Numbered from the stretch's first letter, positions 1 to 11,394 are shown. The stretch is DNA of 64,000 bases from Methylobacterium sp. AMS5 (GCF_001542815.1 NZ_CP006992.1:1431501-1495500); one strand, 5' to 3'. Program-made: numbers and translations. Notes: generated by a model not told the origin, from the letters alone.

Positions 1-339
1 GTCGAGGGCACGAAAGCGTTCGCCTTCCGCACCGACGAGCGGCACGGCAACCTCGTCGGCATCGTCCATGGCGGCGCGCTGCTCACCTTCGCCGACCGGG
101 CGCTCAGCATCGTCGTGCGCGACGCCTGCGACGGGGCCCGCGCGGTGACGATCGAGATGTCGAGCCAGTTCGTCGGCGCGGCCCAGATCGGCGACCTGAT
201 CGAGACGGTGCCGGAGATCGTGCGGAAAACCGCGTCCCTCGTCTTCGTGCGCGGCACGCTCACCAGCGGCGGCCGGCCGCTGGCGGCGGTGACGGGAATC
301 TGGAAGGTTCTGCGGGACAAGCCCGGCGACAAGTCATGA
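1..339 (+). CDS. PaaI-type hotdog thioesterase, 5' truncated
   Basis: The reading frame is open from base 1 to a TGA at 337-339, so only the last 112 residues are visible and the start lies outside the window. The segment HGGALLTFADRAL is the typical active-site region of PaaI/DUF4442-type acyl-CoA thioesterases. It is followed by the SSQFVGAAQIGD.I strand pattern of the hotdog fold and a VRGTL..GGR.LAAVTG.WK ending. Family members hydrolyse acyl-CoA thioesters in the cytoplasm; the substrate cannot be read from the sequence. Its TGA overlaps the ATG of the next gene (ATGA), which suggests co-transcription and coupled translation. Confidence 0.85.
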   Translation, partial: VEGTKAFAFRTDERHGNLVGIVHGGALLTFADRALSIVVRDACDGARAVTIEMSSQFVGAAQIGDLIETVPEIVRKTASLVFVRGTLTSGGRPLAAVTGIWKVLRDKPGDKS

Positions 340-917
340 CCCAGAGCACACCCGACGATCCGGCGCTCGCCCGCCTCAGCGCCGCCCTCGGCGAGATCGG
401 CAAACGCGGCCTGCCTCCGGTTGAGCGCTGGAATCCGGAGCATTGCGGCGAGATCGACATCCGCATCGCCGCCGACGGCACGTGGTTCCACGACGGCTCG
501 GCGATCCGTCGGCCGAAGCTGGTCAAGCTCTTCGCCTCGATCCTGCGCAAGGAGCCCGACGGCTCGACCGTGCTCGTCACACCGGCCGAGAAAGTCCGCA
601 TCACCGTCGAGGATGCGGCATTCGCAGCCGTGGAAATGGCGGTGGAGGGCGAGGGCGAAGGCCGCCGCATCGCCTTCCGCACCAACGTGGACGACCTCGT
701 CCCGGCCGATGCCGAGCATCGCTTGCGCTTCGAGGACGGGGCGGAGGGTCTCAAGCCCTACATCCATGTCCGCCGCGACCTCTGGGCCCTGGTGAGCCGC
801 CCCCTGACCTACGATCTCGTGGAGATGGGCGAGGAGCGCGAGATCGACGGGCAGAGGTGGTTCGGGCTCTGGGCCGGGGGGCATTTCCACCGCATCGCCC
901 CGGCAGAGGCGGCGTGA
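336..917 (+). CDS. DUF1285 domain-containing protein
   Basis: A 193-residue cytoplasmic protein without signal peptide or membrane segment. The central part (RWNPEHCGEIDIRIAADG, GSAIRRPKLVKLFASILR, then a DLVEMG..REIDGQRWFGLWAGG ending) matches the DUF1285 family, widespread in proteobacteria and of unknown biochemical function. It starts on the ATG that overlaps the thioesterase stop, and its own TGA overlaps the GTG of the following Nudix gene. The three genes therefore form a compact translationally coupled unit. No function beyond the family name can be supported. Confidence 0.85.
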   Translation: MTQSTPDDPALARLSAALGEIGKRGLPPVERWNPEHCGEIDIRIAADGTWFHDGSAIRRPKLVKLFASILRKEPDGSTVLVTPAEKVRITVEDAAFAAVEMAVEGEGEGRRIAFRTNVDDLVPADAEHRLRFEDGAEGLKPYIHVRRDLWALVSRPLTYDLVEMGEEREIDGQRWFGLWAGGHFHRIAPAEAA

Positions 918-1597
918 GGCTGTCCGAGGCGGCGGCCGGGCCTGAGGCGGAGGGGCTCGCGGATGATTTCGGCCTCGACGCCTTCCTGGCGCGGGCGGAA
1001 ACCCGCTTGAGCCACGTGCCGCCGGGGCCGGGCGTGCCGCTGTCGAACCCGCGCGGCGACCACGACCTCCAGCCGGAGGGTCTTTCCGTTGCGCCGGCCA
1101 CGCCCCACCGGCCGGCAGCGGTGCTGGTGCCTGTGATCGACCGGCCCGAGGGTGCGACGCTGCTGTTCACGCGGCGGGCGGCACATCTGCGTGACCATTC
1201 GGGGCAGGTCGCCTTCCCCGGCGGCAAGGTCGATCCGGAGGACACCACGCCGATCGACACCGCTTTGCGCGAGGCCTGGGAGGAAATCGGGCTCGAGAGC
1301 GACGCCGTGCGACCGCTCGGCTATCTCGATCCCTATCTCTCCGGCACCGGCTTCCTCGTGATGCCGGTGGTCGGCCTCGTGGCGCGCGACGCCGTGCTGC
1401 GGCCGAACCCGGCGGAGGTGGCGGCCGTGTTCGAGGTGCCGCTCGCCTTCCTCATGGACCCGGCGCGTCATCTCGTCCGTTCGGCGGAATGGAAGGGCCG
1501 GACGCGCTATTTCTACGCCATCCCCTTCGCCGAGCACCTGATCTGGGGCGTCACGGCAGGGATCGTGCACAACCTCCAAGAACGCCTTTATCCCTGA
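914..1597 (+). CDS. CoA pyrophosphatase-like Nudix hydrolase (NudL/NUDT7 type)
   Basis: I chose the GTG at 914-916 because it overlaps the preceding TGA (GTGA); it gives 227 residues. The LLFTRRAAHLRDHSGQVAFPGG segment is the UPF0035 signature that precedes the Nudix box in CoA diphosphatases. The Nudix box follows as GGKVDPED..(T)..ALREAWEEIGL, with the short insertion normal for this subfamily. Members cleave CoA or acyl-CoA to phosphopantetheine and 3',5'-ADP in the cytoplasm. Neighbouring a thioesterase, a role in acyl-CoA turnover is plausible but inferred. The stop codon lies inside the first copy of a 16-bp tandem repeat. Confidence 0.85.
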   Translation: MRLSEAAAGPEAEGLADDFGLDAFLARAETRLSHVPPGPGVPLSNPRGDHDLQPEGLSVAPATPHRPAAVLVPVIDRPEGATLLFTRRAAHLRDHSGQVAFPGGKVDPEDTTPIDTALREAWEEIGLESDAVRPLGYLDPYLSGTGFLVMPVVGLVARDAVLRPNPAEVAAVFEVPLAFLMDPARHLVRSAEWKGRTRYFYAIPFAEHLIWGVTAGIVHNLQERLYP

Positions 1598-1635
1598 ACG
1601 CCTTTATCCCTGAACGCCTTTATCCCTGAACGCCT
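1581..1635 (+). repeat. 16-bp tandem repeat, 3.4 copies, at the 3' end of the Nudix gene
   Basis: The unit aacgcctttatccctg occurs perfectly at 1581-1596, 1597-1612 and 1613-1628 and continues as aacgcct at 1629-1635. The Nudix TGA (1595-1597) falls across the first junction. Because 16 is not a multiple of three, the gain or loss of copies downstream of the stop would not change the protein. Confidence 0.95.
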
Positions 1636-1682
1636 CGACGCTTGACGGGCGCCCCGCGGCCCCTCGCAGAATTGCGCCATCC

Positions 1683-1940
1683 ATGCTCCGCCTCGTCCTC
1701 CAGGAAATCCTCCTGTTCTCCCTGCCCTTCCTGGCCTTCGCGGGCTGGCTGCTGTTCGCCCGGCGCTCGCCGCTCGACCATGCGCATTGGAAGCCGCACT
1801 GGACGCGGCTGATCCTGGCCGGACTGTTCATCGTCATCGCCTCCCTCATCACGGTCGGGTTGAGCGGACAGGACATGAAGGACGGCTACGAGCTGCCGCG
1901 CTTCGAGAACGGCCGGCTGGTGCCGGGCCATTTCCGATGA
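1683..1940 (+). CDS. DUF6111 family small membrane protein
   Basis: An 85-residue protein. It has two hydrophobic segments, about residues 5-25 (LQEILLFSLPFLAFAGWLLF) and 42-60 (LILAGLFIVIASLITVGLSG). They are separated by a charged RRSPLDHAHWKPHW loop, and a polar tail ends in GHFR. The layout and the LPFLAF..WL and G.Y.PPR.E.GR.VPG patterns fit DUF6111, a short inner-membrane family found next to cca in alphaproteobacteria. Its TGA overlaps the ATG of cca (ATGA), so the pair is coupled. The function is unknown. Confidence 0.8.
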   Translation: MLRLVLQEILLFSLPFLAFAGWLLFARRSPLDHAHWKPHWTRLILAGLFIVIASLITVGLSGQDMKDGYELPRFENGRLVPGHFR

Positions 1941-3211
1941 TCACCGACACGCTGCCCTCATCCCTTGCCCCGCCGCTGGTCGCGGACGGCCCGGCCCGCC
2001 TCCTGGCGCGGGCGGGCGTGCAAGCCTGCCTCGCGGCGCTCGATGCGCCGGGCGAGGAGACGCGTCTCGTCGGCGGCTGCGTGCGCGACGCGCTGCTGGG
2101 CGCCATCGTCGCCGACATCGACCTTGCCACCACGCTGCGGCCCGAGGCCGTGATGGCCTGCGCCCGCGCCGCCGGGATCAAGGCCGTGGGCACGGGGATC
2201 GAGCACGGCACGGTCACCCTCGTCGTCGGCGGCGAGCCGCACGAGGTGACGACCCTGCGCGAGGACGTGGAGACCGACGGACGCCACGCGGTGGTGCGTT
2301 TCGGCCGCGACTTCGTTCGCGATGCCGAGCGGCGCGACTTCACCATCAATGGCCTCTCGCTCGATGCGCAGGGACGCCTCCACGACACGACCGGGGGCGT
2401 CGCCGACCTCGCCGCCGGCCGGGTGCGCTTCATCGGCGACGCCGCGACCCGCCTGCGCGAGGATGCCTTGCGGCTGCTGCGCTTCTTCCGCTTCCACGCC
2501 CGCTACGGGAGCGGCGCACCGGATGCGGAGGGCCTCGCCGCCTCCATCGCGGCCCGCGGCAGCCTCGACCGGCTCTCGCGGGAGCGGGTGCGCGCCGAGT
2601 TCCTGAAGCTGCTGCTCGCGCCCCGCGCCGTCGATGCGGTGGCGATCTTGAGCGAGACCGGCCTGCTCCCGCGCATCCTCGGCGGCGTCGGCGAGCTCGG
2701 CCGACTCGCCCGCTGCGCGGCGGCCGAGCTGCGCCTCGACGCCACGGCGCGCTTTTCCGCGCTCGCGGTGCGGACGATCGAGGACGCGGACCGGCTGCAG
2801 GCGGGCCTTCGCCTGTCGCGGGCCGAGCATGCGCGCCTCACCGGCTACGCCATCGCCCTCGCGGCCCTCCACGACCGGCCGGTGATCGAGGCCGACGCGG
2901 TGCCGGCTCTCGTCGCCACCTACAATGCCGGGCCCCTTCGTGAGTTGCTGATCGCCCTCGATGGCGAGCCGCGCCCGCGCATGACGCCGGAGGCGCGGGC
3001 CGTGCTCGATCAGATGGAAGCCGCCGGCACGCGCCCCGTCCTCCCCGTGACGGGCGGCGACCTCGTGGCGCGCGGCGTAAAGCCGGGCCGGGCGGTCGGC
3101 ACGGGGTTGCGCGCGGCCCGGAAACTCTGGCTCGCCAGCGGATGCCCGGACGACGCCGAGGCGCGCGAGCGGCTGATCGCGCGAGCGCTGGAAGCTGCAG
3201 CCGCGCCATAG
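1937..3211 (+). CDS. cca: CCA tRNA nucleotidyltransferase / poly(A) polymerase family
   Basis: A 424-residue cytoplasmic enzyme that adds or repairs the 3'-CCA of tRNA. The nucleotidyltransferase head shows RLVGGCVRDALLG (about residues 43-55) and the metal-binding pair in ADIDLATT. RRDFTINGLSLD and REDALRLLRFFRFHARYG follow, all typical of class II CCA/PAP enzymes. The remainder is the helical RNA-binding part. The frame is open further upstream, but the ATG at 1937 overlaps the DUF6111 stop and begins the conserved part, so I take it as the start. Confidence 0.95.
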   Translation: MITDTLPSSLAPPLVADGPARLLARAGVQACLAALDAPGEETRLVGGCVRDALLGAIVADIDLATTLRPEAVMACARAAGIKAVGTGIEHGTVTLVVGGEPHEVTTLREDVETDGRHAVVRFGRDFVRDAERRDFTINGLSLDAQGRLHDTTGGVADLAAGRVRFIGDAATRLREDALRLLRFFRFHARYGSGAPDAEGLAASIAARGSLDRLSRERVRAEFLKLLLAPRAVDAVAILSETGLLPRILGGVGELGRLARCAAAELRLDATARFSALAVRTIEDADRLQAGLRLSRAEHARLTGYAIALAALHDRPVIEADAVPALVATYNAGPLRELLIALDGEPRPRMTPEARAVLDQMEAAGTRPVLPVTGGDLVARGVKPGRAVGTGLRAARKLWLASGCPDDAEARERLIARALEAAAAP

Positions 3212-3262
3212 CCGGCTCGCCCGGCAGCATCCGCATGCACGATGCTCTGGCCTCTTGTTTTC

Positions 3263-3308
3263 GCATCATCTTTCTTCGAAAGCCGGAGGCCACCTTTCGG
3301 GATGATGC
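3263..3308. repeat. Dispersed palindromic element, copy 1 (gcatcatc...gatgatgc)
   Basis: A 46-bp element bounded by gcatcatc and gatgatgc, with an internal cgaaag/cctttcgg partial complement. A second copy of the same length lies at 4133-4178. The two share the boundaries, the agccgg core and the ccacctttcggg segment, and differ mostly in the left arm. Copy 1 sits between the convergent cca and atpC ends. Confidence 0.85.
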
Positions 3309-3315
3309 TCCAGCG

Positions 3316-3351
3316 CAAAAACACGAAAAGGCGCCGGTTTCCCAGCGCCTT
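3316..3351 (-). terminator. Rho-independent terminator of the atp operon
   Basis: On the minus strand a 7-bp stem (3345-3351 paired with 3328-3334, aaggcgc) encloses a 10-nt loop. It is followed by the T-rich run TTTTCGTGTTTTT. It lies 26 bp after the atpC stop. Confidence 0.8.
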
Positions 3352-3376
3352 CCGAAATCCGAAGCCCTGACGGAAA

Positions 3377-3778
3377 TCAGCGGTTCAGCGTGTTCTTGGC
3401 TTCCTGCATCTGAACGATCTGGGCGTTCAGCGCCTCGCGCTTGGCGAGATCCTGGGTCGCATCGCGGGCGAGTTCCGCCGCCTCGATCTCCCTGTCGATC
3501 ATGGCGGGGGTGACTTCTTCGATCGGCGCGGCGCGCTCGGCCAGAACCGTCACGCTCTTGGGTCCGATATCGGCGAAGCCGCCCTGGACGTAGATGCGCT
3601 TGCCGTTGCCGGTCGTCTCCGTGACGGTGATGACGCCGACCTTGAGGGTGGTCAGCACCGGGGCATGGCCCGGCAGCACGGTCATCTCGCCCTCGGAGCC
3701 GGGAAGCTGCACGGCCTCGACTTCGCCGGAATACAGCGTCCGCTCGGGGCCGACGAAATCGAAGTGGAAGGTGGCCAT
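3377..3778 (-). CDS. atpC: F1 ATP synthase epsilon subunit
   Basis: I start at the ATG at 3776-3778 (MATFHFDFVGPER), giving 133 residues; an in-frame TTG two codons earlier is the alternative. The N-terminal beta-sandwich has LYSGEVEAVQLPGSEGEMTVLPGHAP and the G.IYVQGGFADI pattern. The helical C-terminal hairpin has EIEAAELARDATQDLAKREAL. Epsilon belongs to the rotor stalk and modulates ATP hydrolysis. It is the last gene of the leftward atp operon, separated from atpD by an extra small membrane-protein gene. Confidence 0.95.
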   Translation of the reverse strand: MATFHFDFVGPERTLYSGEVEAVQLPGSEGEMTVLPGHAPVLTTLKVGVITVTETTGNGKRIYVQGGFADIGPKSVTVLAERAAPIEEVTPAMIDREIEAAELARDATQDLAKREALNAQIVQMQEAKNTLNR

Positions 3779-3804
3779 CGTCAATCAGGTCCCGAGGTTT
3801 GATG

Positions 3805-4056
3805 TCAGCGCCGGCTGCGGTCGGCGACGAAGCCTGCTCCGAAGCCGACGACGGCGCCGATCAGGGCGAACAGCCCGACATGCTGGAGCTGGCCGGTGGT
3901 CAGCTCTCCGCCGCGTGCGCCCGCCGCCGAGTCCTTGTCCTGGATCTCGACGCTGAGCGGGCCGAGCTTGAGCTCGGCGGCCTGCGGCCGGGTCAGGTAG
4001 CCGACGAGGCCCCCGACCACGACGCCGACGAGAAGGAGAACGACTTTGGCGTTCAT
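3805..4056 (-). CDS. Small two-helix membrane protein inserted between atpD and atpC
   Basis: An 83-residue protein starting at the ATG at 4054-4056. It has two glycine-rich hydrophobic helices, about residues 4-21 (KVVLLLVGVVVGGLVGYL) and 61-78 (VGLFALIGAVVGFGAGFV). They are joined by a polar loop that includes ELKLGPLSVEIQDKDSA, and the protein ends in DRSRR. Helix 1 carries GxxxG-type spacing. I do not recognise the family. Its position within the atp operon, 26 bp upstream of atpC and after a 123-bp repeat-filled gap from atpD, suggests co-transcription with F1 genes. An ATP-synthase accessory role is only a guess. Confidence 0.7.
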   Translation of the reverse strand: MNAKVVLLLVGVVVGGLVGYLTRPQAAELKLGPLSVEIQDKDSAAGARGGELTTGQLQHVGLFALIGAVVGFGAGFVADRSRR

Positions 4057-4077
4057 GATCGTTCCCGCGCCCGTGCC

Positions 4078-4120
4078 TTAGAGCATTGTCGTGGATATAG
4101 GATCCAAGACAATGCTCTAA
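4078..4120. repeat. 13-bp perfect inverted repeat downstream of atpD
   Basis: ttagagcattgtc (4078-4090) and gacaatgctctaa (4108-4120) are exact reverse complements separated by 17 nt that include ggatcc. In RNA it would form a strong hairpin between atpD and the small membrane-protein gene. It has no trailing T run, so an mRNA processing or stability role, or a mobile repeat, is as likely as termination. Confidence 0.8.
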
Positions 4121-4132
4121 CCTTTTGTTCTT

Positions 4133-4178
4133 GCATCATCTTGTTCCGAAAGCCGGCAACCACCTTTCGGGATGATGC
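4133..4178. repeat. Dispersed palindromic element, copy 2
   Basis: Same boundaries (gcatcatc, gatgatgc) and length (46 bp) as the copy at 3263-3308. It ends one base before the atpD stop codon and would be transcribed in the atpD-atpC interval. Confidence 0.85.
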
Positions 4179-4179
4179 C

Positions 4180-5661
<1,482 letters not shown>

Positions 5662-6552
5662 TCAGAGCGCTTCCGCGCCCGAAATGATCTCGATGAGTTC
5701 CTTGGTGATCATGGCCTGACGCGTCCGGTTGTAGATCAGCGTCTGCTTCTTGATCATCTCGCCCGCGTTGCGGGTCGCCGAATCCATGGCGCTCATGCGT
5801 GCGCCCTGCTCGGAGGCGGCGTTCTCGAGCAGCGCCCGGAAGATCTGGACGGTGAGGTTCTTCGGGAGCAGCGTCTCGAGGATGGTTTCCTCGTTCGGCT
5901 CGAATTCCATCGCGGCATCGGAGCCGGCGCCGGTGGCGGCAGCGCCCTCGGCCTTCGGCAGCTCGGCCGGGATGAGCTTCTGCGCCGTCGGGATCTGCGA
6001 GATCACCGAACGGAACTCCGAGTAGAACAGCGTCGCGACGTCGAACTCGCCGGCCTCGAAGCGTGCGAGGATGTCGTCGGCGATCTCGGCGGCGAAGGGG
6101 TAGTCGACCGGCTTGTTGCCGCGGATGTCGCGGGAGGCGACGATCTGGTCGCGGAACTGCCGACGCAGGACGTCGAGGCCCTTCTTGCCGATCGTCATGA
6201 TCTTGACGGTCTTGCCGTCGGCCATCAGCCGGTTGGCGTGGTCGCGGGCGAGACGCGCAATCGAGGAGTTGAACGCGCCGGCCAAGCCGCGGTCGCCGGT
6301 GCAGACGACGAGCAGGTGCACCCGGTCCTGACCGGTGCCGGAGAGCAGGCGCGGGGCGCCGACGCCGCCGATCAGGTTGCCGGCCAGGTTGCCGAGCACC
6401 TGGGCCATCTTCTCGGCGTAGGGACGCCCGTTCTCGGCAGCGTTCTGGGCGCGCCGCAGCTTTGCGGCGGCGACCATCTGCATCGCCTTGGTGATCTTCT
6501 GCGTCGCCTTCACCGAGGTGATGCGGTTCCGCAGATCCTTCAAGCTGGGCAT
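5662..6552 (-). CDS. atpG: F1 ATP synthase gamma subunit
   Basis: 296 residues. The N-terminal coiled-coil segment [28 protein letters not shown] and the C-terminal R...[29 protein letters not shown] signature are both clear. Together they form the central rotor shaft. Relative to many bacteria there is a short insertion rich in Ala/Gly (about residues 195-215), as commonly seen in this group. An unusually long 167-bp gap carrying a perfect palindrome separates it from atpA upstream. Confidence 0.97.
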   Translation of the reverse strand: MPSLKDLRNRITSVKATQKITKAMQMVAAAKLRRAQNAAENGRPYAEKMAQVLGNLAGNLIGGVGAPRLLSGTGQDRVHLLVVCTGDRGLAGAFNSSIARLARDHANRLMADGKTVKIMTIGKKGLDVLRRQFRDQIVASRDIRGNKPVDYPFAAEIADDILARFEAGEFDVATLFYSEFRSVISQIPTAQKLIPAELPKAEGAAATGAGSDAAMEFEPNEETILETLLPKNLTVQIFRALLENAASEQGARMSAMDSATRNAGEMIKKQTLIYNRTRQAMITKELIEIISGAEAL

Positions 6553-6666
6553 CGGTGGGCGTCCGGGTCCGTTCGGAAGGGCCTCTCCTCACCCTGCGGG
6601 GAGGAGCCGGAGGTCGGGGTGGCTCGAGCGGCGCCGGGAGCTTCGTCCGGCACCGCCCGCCCCCTG

Positions 6667-6690
6667 CCCCCTCCCGCATGCGGGAGGGGG
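6667..6690. repeat. 24-bp perfect palindrome between atpA and atpG
   Basis: ccccctcccgca followed directly by tgcgggaggggg, with no loop. The surrounding gap (6553-6719) is also rich in short GC inverted repeats such as cctcaccctgcggggagg. It may act as an intra-operon processing or attenuation hairpin, but there is no poly-T tract. Confidence 0.85.
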
Positions 6691-6719
6691 CGTGCGTTCG
6701 TCAGGCGAACGGCGTGTCC

Positions 6720-8249
<1,530 letters not shown>

Positions 8250-8323
8250 CGTCGGGCCTCTTTAAAGGTCTGGGGCTGTCTGTTCGGCTGTCGGGAGGTT
8301 CGCGAGGGTCTTCTTGAGACCGC

Positions 8324-8893
8324 TCAGCGGGCTTCCCGCATGGCGAGGCGGATGCTGTTGAGCTTGGTCCGGAGCGAGGCGTCGACCATGCGCGAGCCCA
8401 TCTTGACGACGATGCCGCCGATCAGGCTCGGGTCGATGTGGAGATCGAGATCGATCTCGCTCTTGGCGACGTCGCGCAACGAGGCCTTGATGTCCTCGAT
8501 CACTGCGTCGGAAGGCTTCTCGGCGACGCGGACCTCGGCGCGGATGATGCCCTTGGATTCACGCACCTTCTCGCGATAGGCGCGGATCATGCCCGGCAGG
8601 GCGAAGAGGCGGCGGTTGGCTGCCGAGAGCTTGATGAAGTTGGCGGCCAGACCCGAGATCCCCGCCCGTTCGAGCAGGGCGCCCATGGCAGCCGTCTGCT
8701 CTGCGGCCGAGTAGGCCGGGCTCTTCACGAGGCGGCGCAGGTCGTCGCTCTCGCGATAGAGCGCGTCGAACGCATCGAGGTTCTTCGCGACGTCATCGAC
8801 CTGACCCTGATCGTGAGCCAGTTCGTACAGGGCCAACGCGTAGCGGCCCGCCACACCGGCCAACAGGGGACCCTCGGAACCGTTCTGCGCCAC
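8324..8893 (-). CDS. atpH: F1 ATP synthase delta subunit
   Basis: 189 residues from a GTG start (8891-8893). The N-terminal helical domain begins GVAGRYALALYELAHDQGQVD. The C-terminal signature is DLHIDPSLIGGIVVKMGSRMVDASLRTKLNSIR. Delta links F1 to the peripheral stalk. It is the first gene of atpHAGDC, and F0 genes are not in the window, as is usual in alphaproteobacteria. The operon promoter should lie in 8894-9150, but I could not assign -35/-10 boxes with confidence. Confidence 0.95.
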   Translation of the reverse strand: MAQNGSEGPLLAGVAGRYALALYELAHDQGQVDDVAKNLDAFDALYRESDDLRRLVKSPAYSAAEQTAAMGALLERAGISGLAANFIKLSAANRRLFALPGMIRAYREKVRESKGIIRAEVRVAEKPSDAVIEDIKASLRDVAKSEIDLDLHIDPSLIGGIVVKMGSRMVDASLRTKLNSIRLAMREAR

Positions 8894-9153
8894 CCGTCGC
8901 TCTCTCTTGTCCTTGCCCGCCGGCCCCTCATGCTCGAACTCGCCTTGTGACGGCGAGAGCGTGAGACCCGTGGGGATTGGAATTGCACCGGGCTCGGAAG
9001 GCCTTGATCGGTCTCCCCGCGGCGCGGCTGTCGCCTAGCATGCGTTCCGAGGGGGCGCAAGGCAACGTTAGGGCCATGGTTGAGCGCGTCCGCAGCATGG
9101 CGAACCGCCGCGCCGGATCACGACGGACCCTGCGCGGCGTTCTTCGCGCCCGG

Positions 9154-10224
9154 TCAGATCCAGCCCTGCAACTCCCGCCGCACCACGTTCTCGATCACCC
9201 GCATGCCGAGGTCGGAGTCGTTGAGGCAGGGAATGAAGGCGTATTTCTCGCCGCCGTTCTCCTCGAAATAGTGGCGGTTCTCGCCGTCGAGTTCCTCAAG
9301 CGTCTCCAGGCAGTCGGCGGTGAAGCCCGGCGCCACGATCGCCATGCGCTTCACGCCGGCCTTGGCCAGGCCCTGCACGGTCTCGTCGGTGTAGGGTTTG
9401 AGCCATTCCTCGTTGCCGAAGCGCGACTGGAAGGTCACCCGCATCCGCTCGGGCGAGTAGCCCATCGCCTCGCGGATCAGCCGGCCGGTCTTGAGGCACT
9501 GGCAATGGTAGGGATCGCCCTTGAGCAGGTAGCTCTTGGGCACGCCGTGGAAGGAGGTGAGGATCACCTCCGGCTCGAAATCGAGCTTGGCCAGCCCCTC
9601 GCGGATCGATTGGGCCATGGCTTCGATGTAGACGGGATCGTCGTGGTAGGGGGCTGAGACCCGCACGGTCGGCTGCCAGCGCATCTGCATCAGGGCCTTG
9701 AAGGCCTGATCGCAGGCGGTGGCCGAGGTCGCCGCCGCGTATTGCGGATAGAGCGGCACCAGCAGGATGCGGTCGCAGCCCTGGTCCAGCAGCGCCTGGA
9801 TGCGCAGGCTCACTTCCGGCTTGCCGTAGCGCATCGCCCAATCGACCACGACGGAATCGCCCATCGCCGCCTGGAGCTTCTCGCACTGGCCGCGGGTGAT
9901 CGTCTTGAGCGGGCCTTCGTCGCGCTCGTTGTTCCAGATGCTGGCGTAGTCGCGGCCTTTCGGCCCCGGCCGTTTGGTCAGGATGATGAGATTGAGGAGC
10001 GGCCACCAGATCAGCCGCGGCACCTCGATCACCCGGCGGTCGGAGAGGAACTCCTTGAGATAGCGGCGCATAGGCCAGTAGCTCGTGCCCTCGGGGGTGC
10101 CGAGATTCATCAGCAGCACGCCGACGCGGCCGGTCCGCACCGCCGGGTGGTCGGGCGGCAGGGCGGTGGGCGCGACCGGCACGGGATCGCGCAGGAGGGT
10201 TTGGGGTTCGACGCGTTCGTTCAT
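9154..10224 (-). CDS. hemH: Ferrochelatase
   Basis: I start at the ATG at 10222-10224 (MNERVEPQTLL), giving 356 residues; the frame is open to 10332 without obvious extra homology. GRVGVLLMNLGTPEG opens the catalytic domain. SFHGVPKSYLLKGDPYHCQC carries the metal-site histidine of the family, and PGFTADCLETLEEL is near the C-terminus. The enzyme inserts Fe2+ into protoporphyrin IX, the last step of heme synthesis. hemE and hemJ occur elsewhere in this window, so the late heme genes are regionally grouped but not in one operon. Confidence 0.95.
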   Translation of the reverse strand: MNERVEPQTLLRDPVPVAPTALPPDHPAVRTGRVGVLLMNLGTPEGTSYWPMRRYLKEFLSDRRVIEVPRLIWWPLLNLIILTKRPGPKGRDYASIWNNERDEGPLKTITRGQCEKLQAAMGDSVVVDWAMRYGKPEVSLRIQALLDQGCDRILLVPLYPQYAAATSATACDQAFKALMQMRWQPTVRVSAPYHDDPVYIEAMAQSIREGLAKLDFEPEVILTSFHGVPKSYLLKGDPYHCQCLKTGRLIREAMGYSPERMRVTFQSRFGNEEWLKPYTDETVQGLAKAGVKRMAIVAPGFTADCLETLEELDGENRHYFEENGGEKYAFIPCLNDSDLGMRVIENVVRRELQGWI

Positions 10225-10415
10225 CGGATTTCCGGTCACGGGCTCCCCGCCTCCCTCAATGCGGCAAGCGATCCGGTTGTGCGGACCGGCCGTTCGATCT
10301 AGAGCAGGCGGCTTTTCAAGGCCGAGACTCACCCGAGAGAGAACACTCTTGCGGGGCGTCCGGCCCGAATCTCGGCAAACCCTTTGCCCGAAATCGCTCC
10401 GGAGGCCAGCGCGAC

Positions 10416-11387
10416 ATGCCGTCCCCCCGCTACTTCCTGAAGCACTTCGTGCCGTTCACCGGCTATCCCTACGAGGGGGCGCCGGCCGCGTGCAACCTGT
10501 GCGGATGTCGCGACGCCGTCACCGTGGCCGAGACCGACCGGCGGCTCAAGACCCTGCGCTCGATCGCCTGTCTGCAATGCGGCCTGATCCGCACCGACCC
10601 GATGCCGACGCCGGACGAGCTGGCCGAATATTATTCGACCGCCTACCGCGCCGATTACCAGCTCGCCTTCGCGGGCGGGCCGCCGCGCCACCACCTCAAC
10701 CGCTCGGCCCGCGAGGCGACGTTCCGCGCCGACCTGCTGGCGCCGAAGCTGAAGCCCGGCGCGCAGCTGCTCGATTTCGGCTCAGGATCGGGCGAGTTCC
10801 TGGCGGAGGCCAAAAGGCGCGGCTGCGAGGTGATCGGCGTCGAGCCCGGCCGCGACTACGCGACCTTTGCCCGGACGCATCACGGCGTCGAGGTGCTCGA
10901 CGAGGCCGAGGACCCGAACCGCTTCCCCGCCGGCCATTTCGACGTGATCTCGACCCACCACGTGCTGGAGCATCTGCGCAACCCGGCCGAGACGATGGAG
11001 CGGCTGGCCGGCTGGCTGAAGCCCGACGGCATCCTCTACGCGGCGGTGCCGAACATGGCCGCCACCGGCAAGCCGCCGCACGAGCGCTTCCACTTCGCCC
11101 ATGTCCACGGCTACGTGCGCGAGACCTTCGATCTCTTGGCCCGCCGCGCCGGGCTCGTGCCGCATACGGATTACTGGCGCGAAGACACCACGGTGGTCTA
11201 CCGCAAGACCGATGCGCCCGCCGTGCCGCTGACGAATCCCGGTCTCGCCGACCGGCTCGCCGTCGATCTGAAGCCGATGTCGGCGGGGCTCTACTTCGCC
11301 TCGGGCGCCTGGATCTGGCCGGCGCTGCGGCGCAACGCCAAGGCGGTGCGGGACGGGATGAGCAAGGACGGGCTCGCCAAGCGCTGA
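10416..11387 (+). CDS. Class I SAM-dependent methyltransferase with N-terminal zinc-ribbon-like motif
   Basis: 323 residues. Two CxxC pairs, CNLC (about residues 26-29) and CLQC (about 52-55), resemble the N-terminal zinc-binding segment of sugar or lipid methyltransferases. The Rossmann core follows with LLDFGSGSGEFLAEA (motif I), a VIGVEPG strand, and FDVISTHHVLEHLRNPAETM (motif II/III), as in Methyltransf_12/23 proteins. The substrate is not predictable. Its stop is 7 bp upstream of the next gene's ATG, suggesting co-transcription with the exported phosphatase. Confidence 0.85.
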   Translation: MPSPRYFLKHFVPFTGYPYEGAPAACNLCGCRDAVTVAETDRRLKTLRSIACLQCGLIRTDPMPTPDELAEYYSTAYRADYQLAFAGGPPRHHLNRSAREATFRADLLAPKLKPGAQLLDFGSGSGEFLAEAKRRGCEVIGVEPGRDYATFARTHHGVEVLDEAEDPNRFPAGHFDVISTHHVLEHLRNPAETMERLAGWLKPDGILYAAVPNMAATGKPPHERFHFAHVHGYVRETFDLLARRAGLVPHTDYWREDTTVVYRKTDAPAVPLTNPGLADRLAVDLKPMSAGLYFASGAWIWPALRRNAKAVRDGMSKDGLAKR

Positions 11388-11394
11388 GGCGCCG

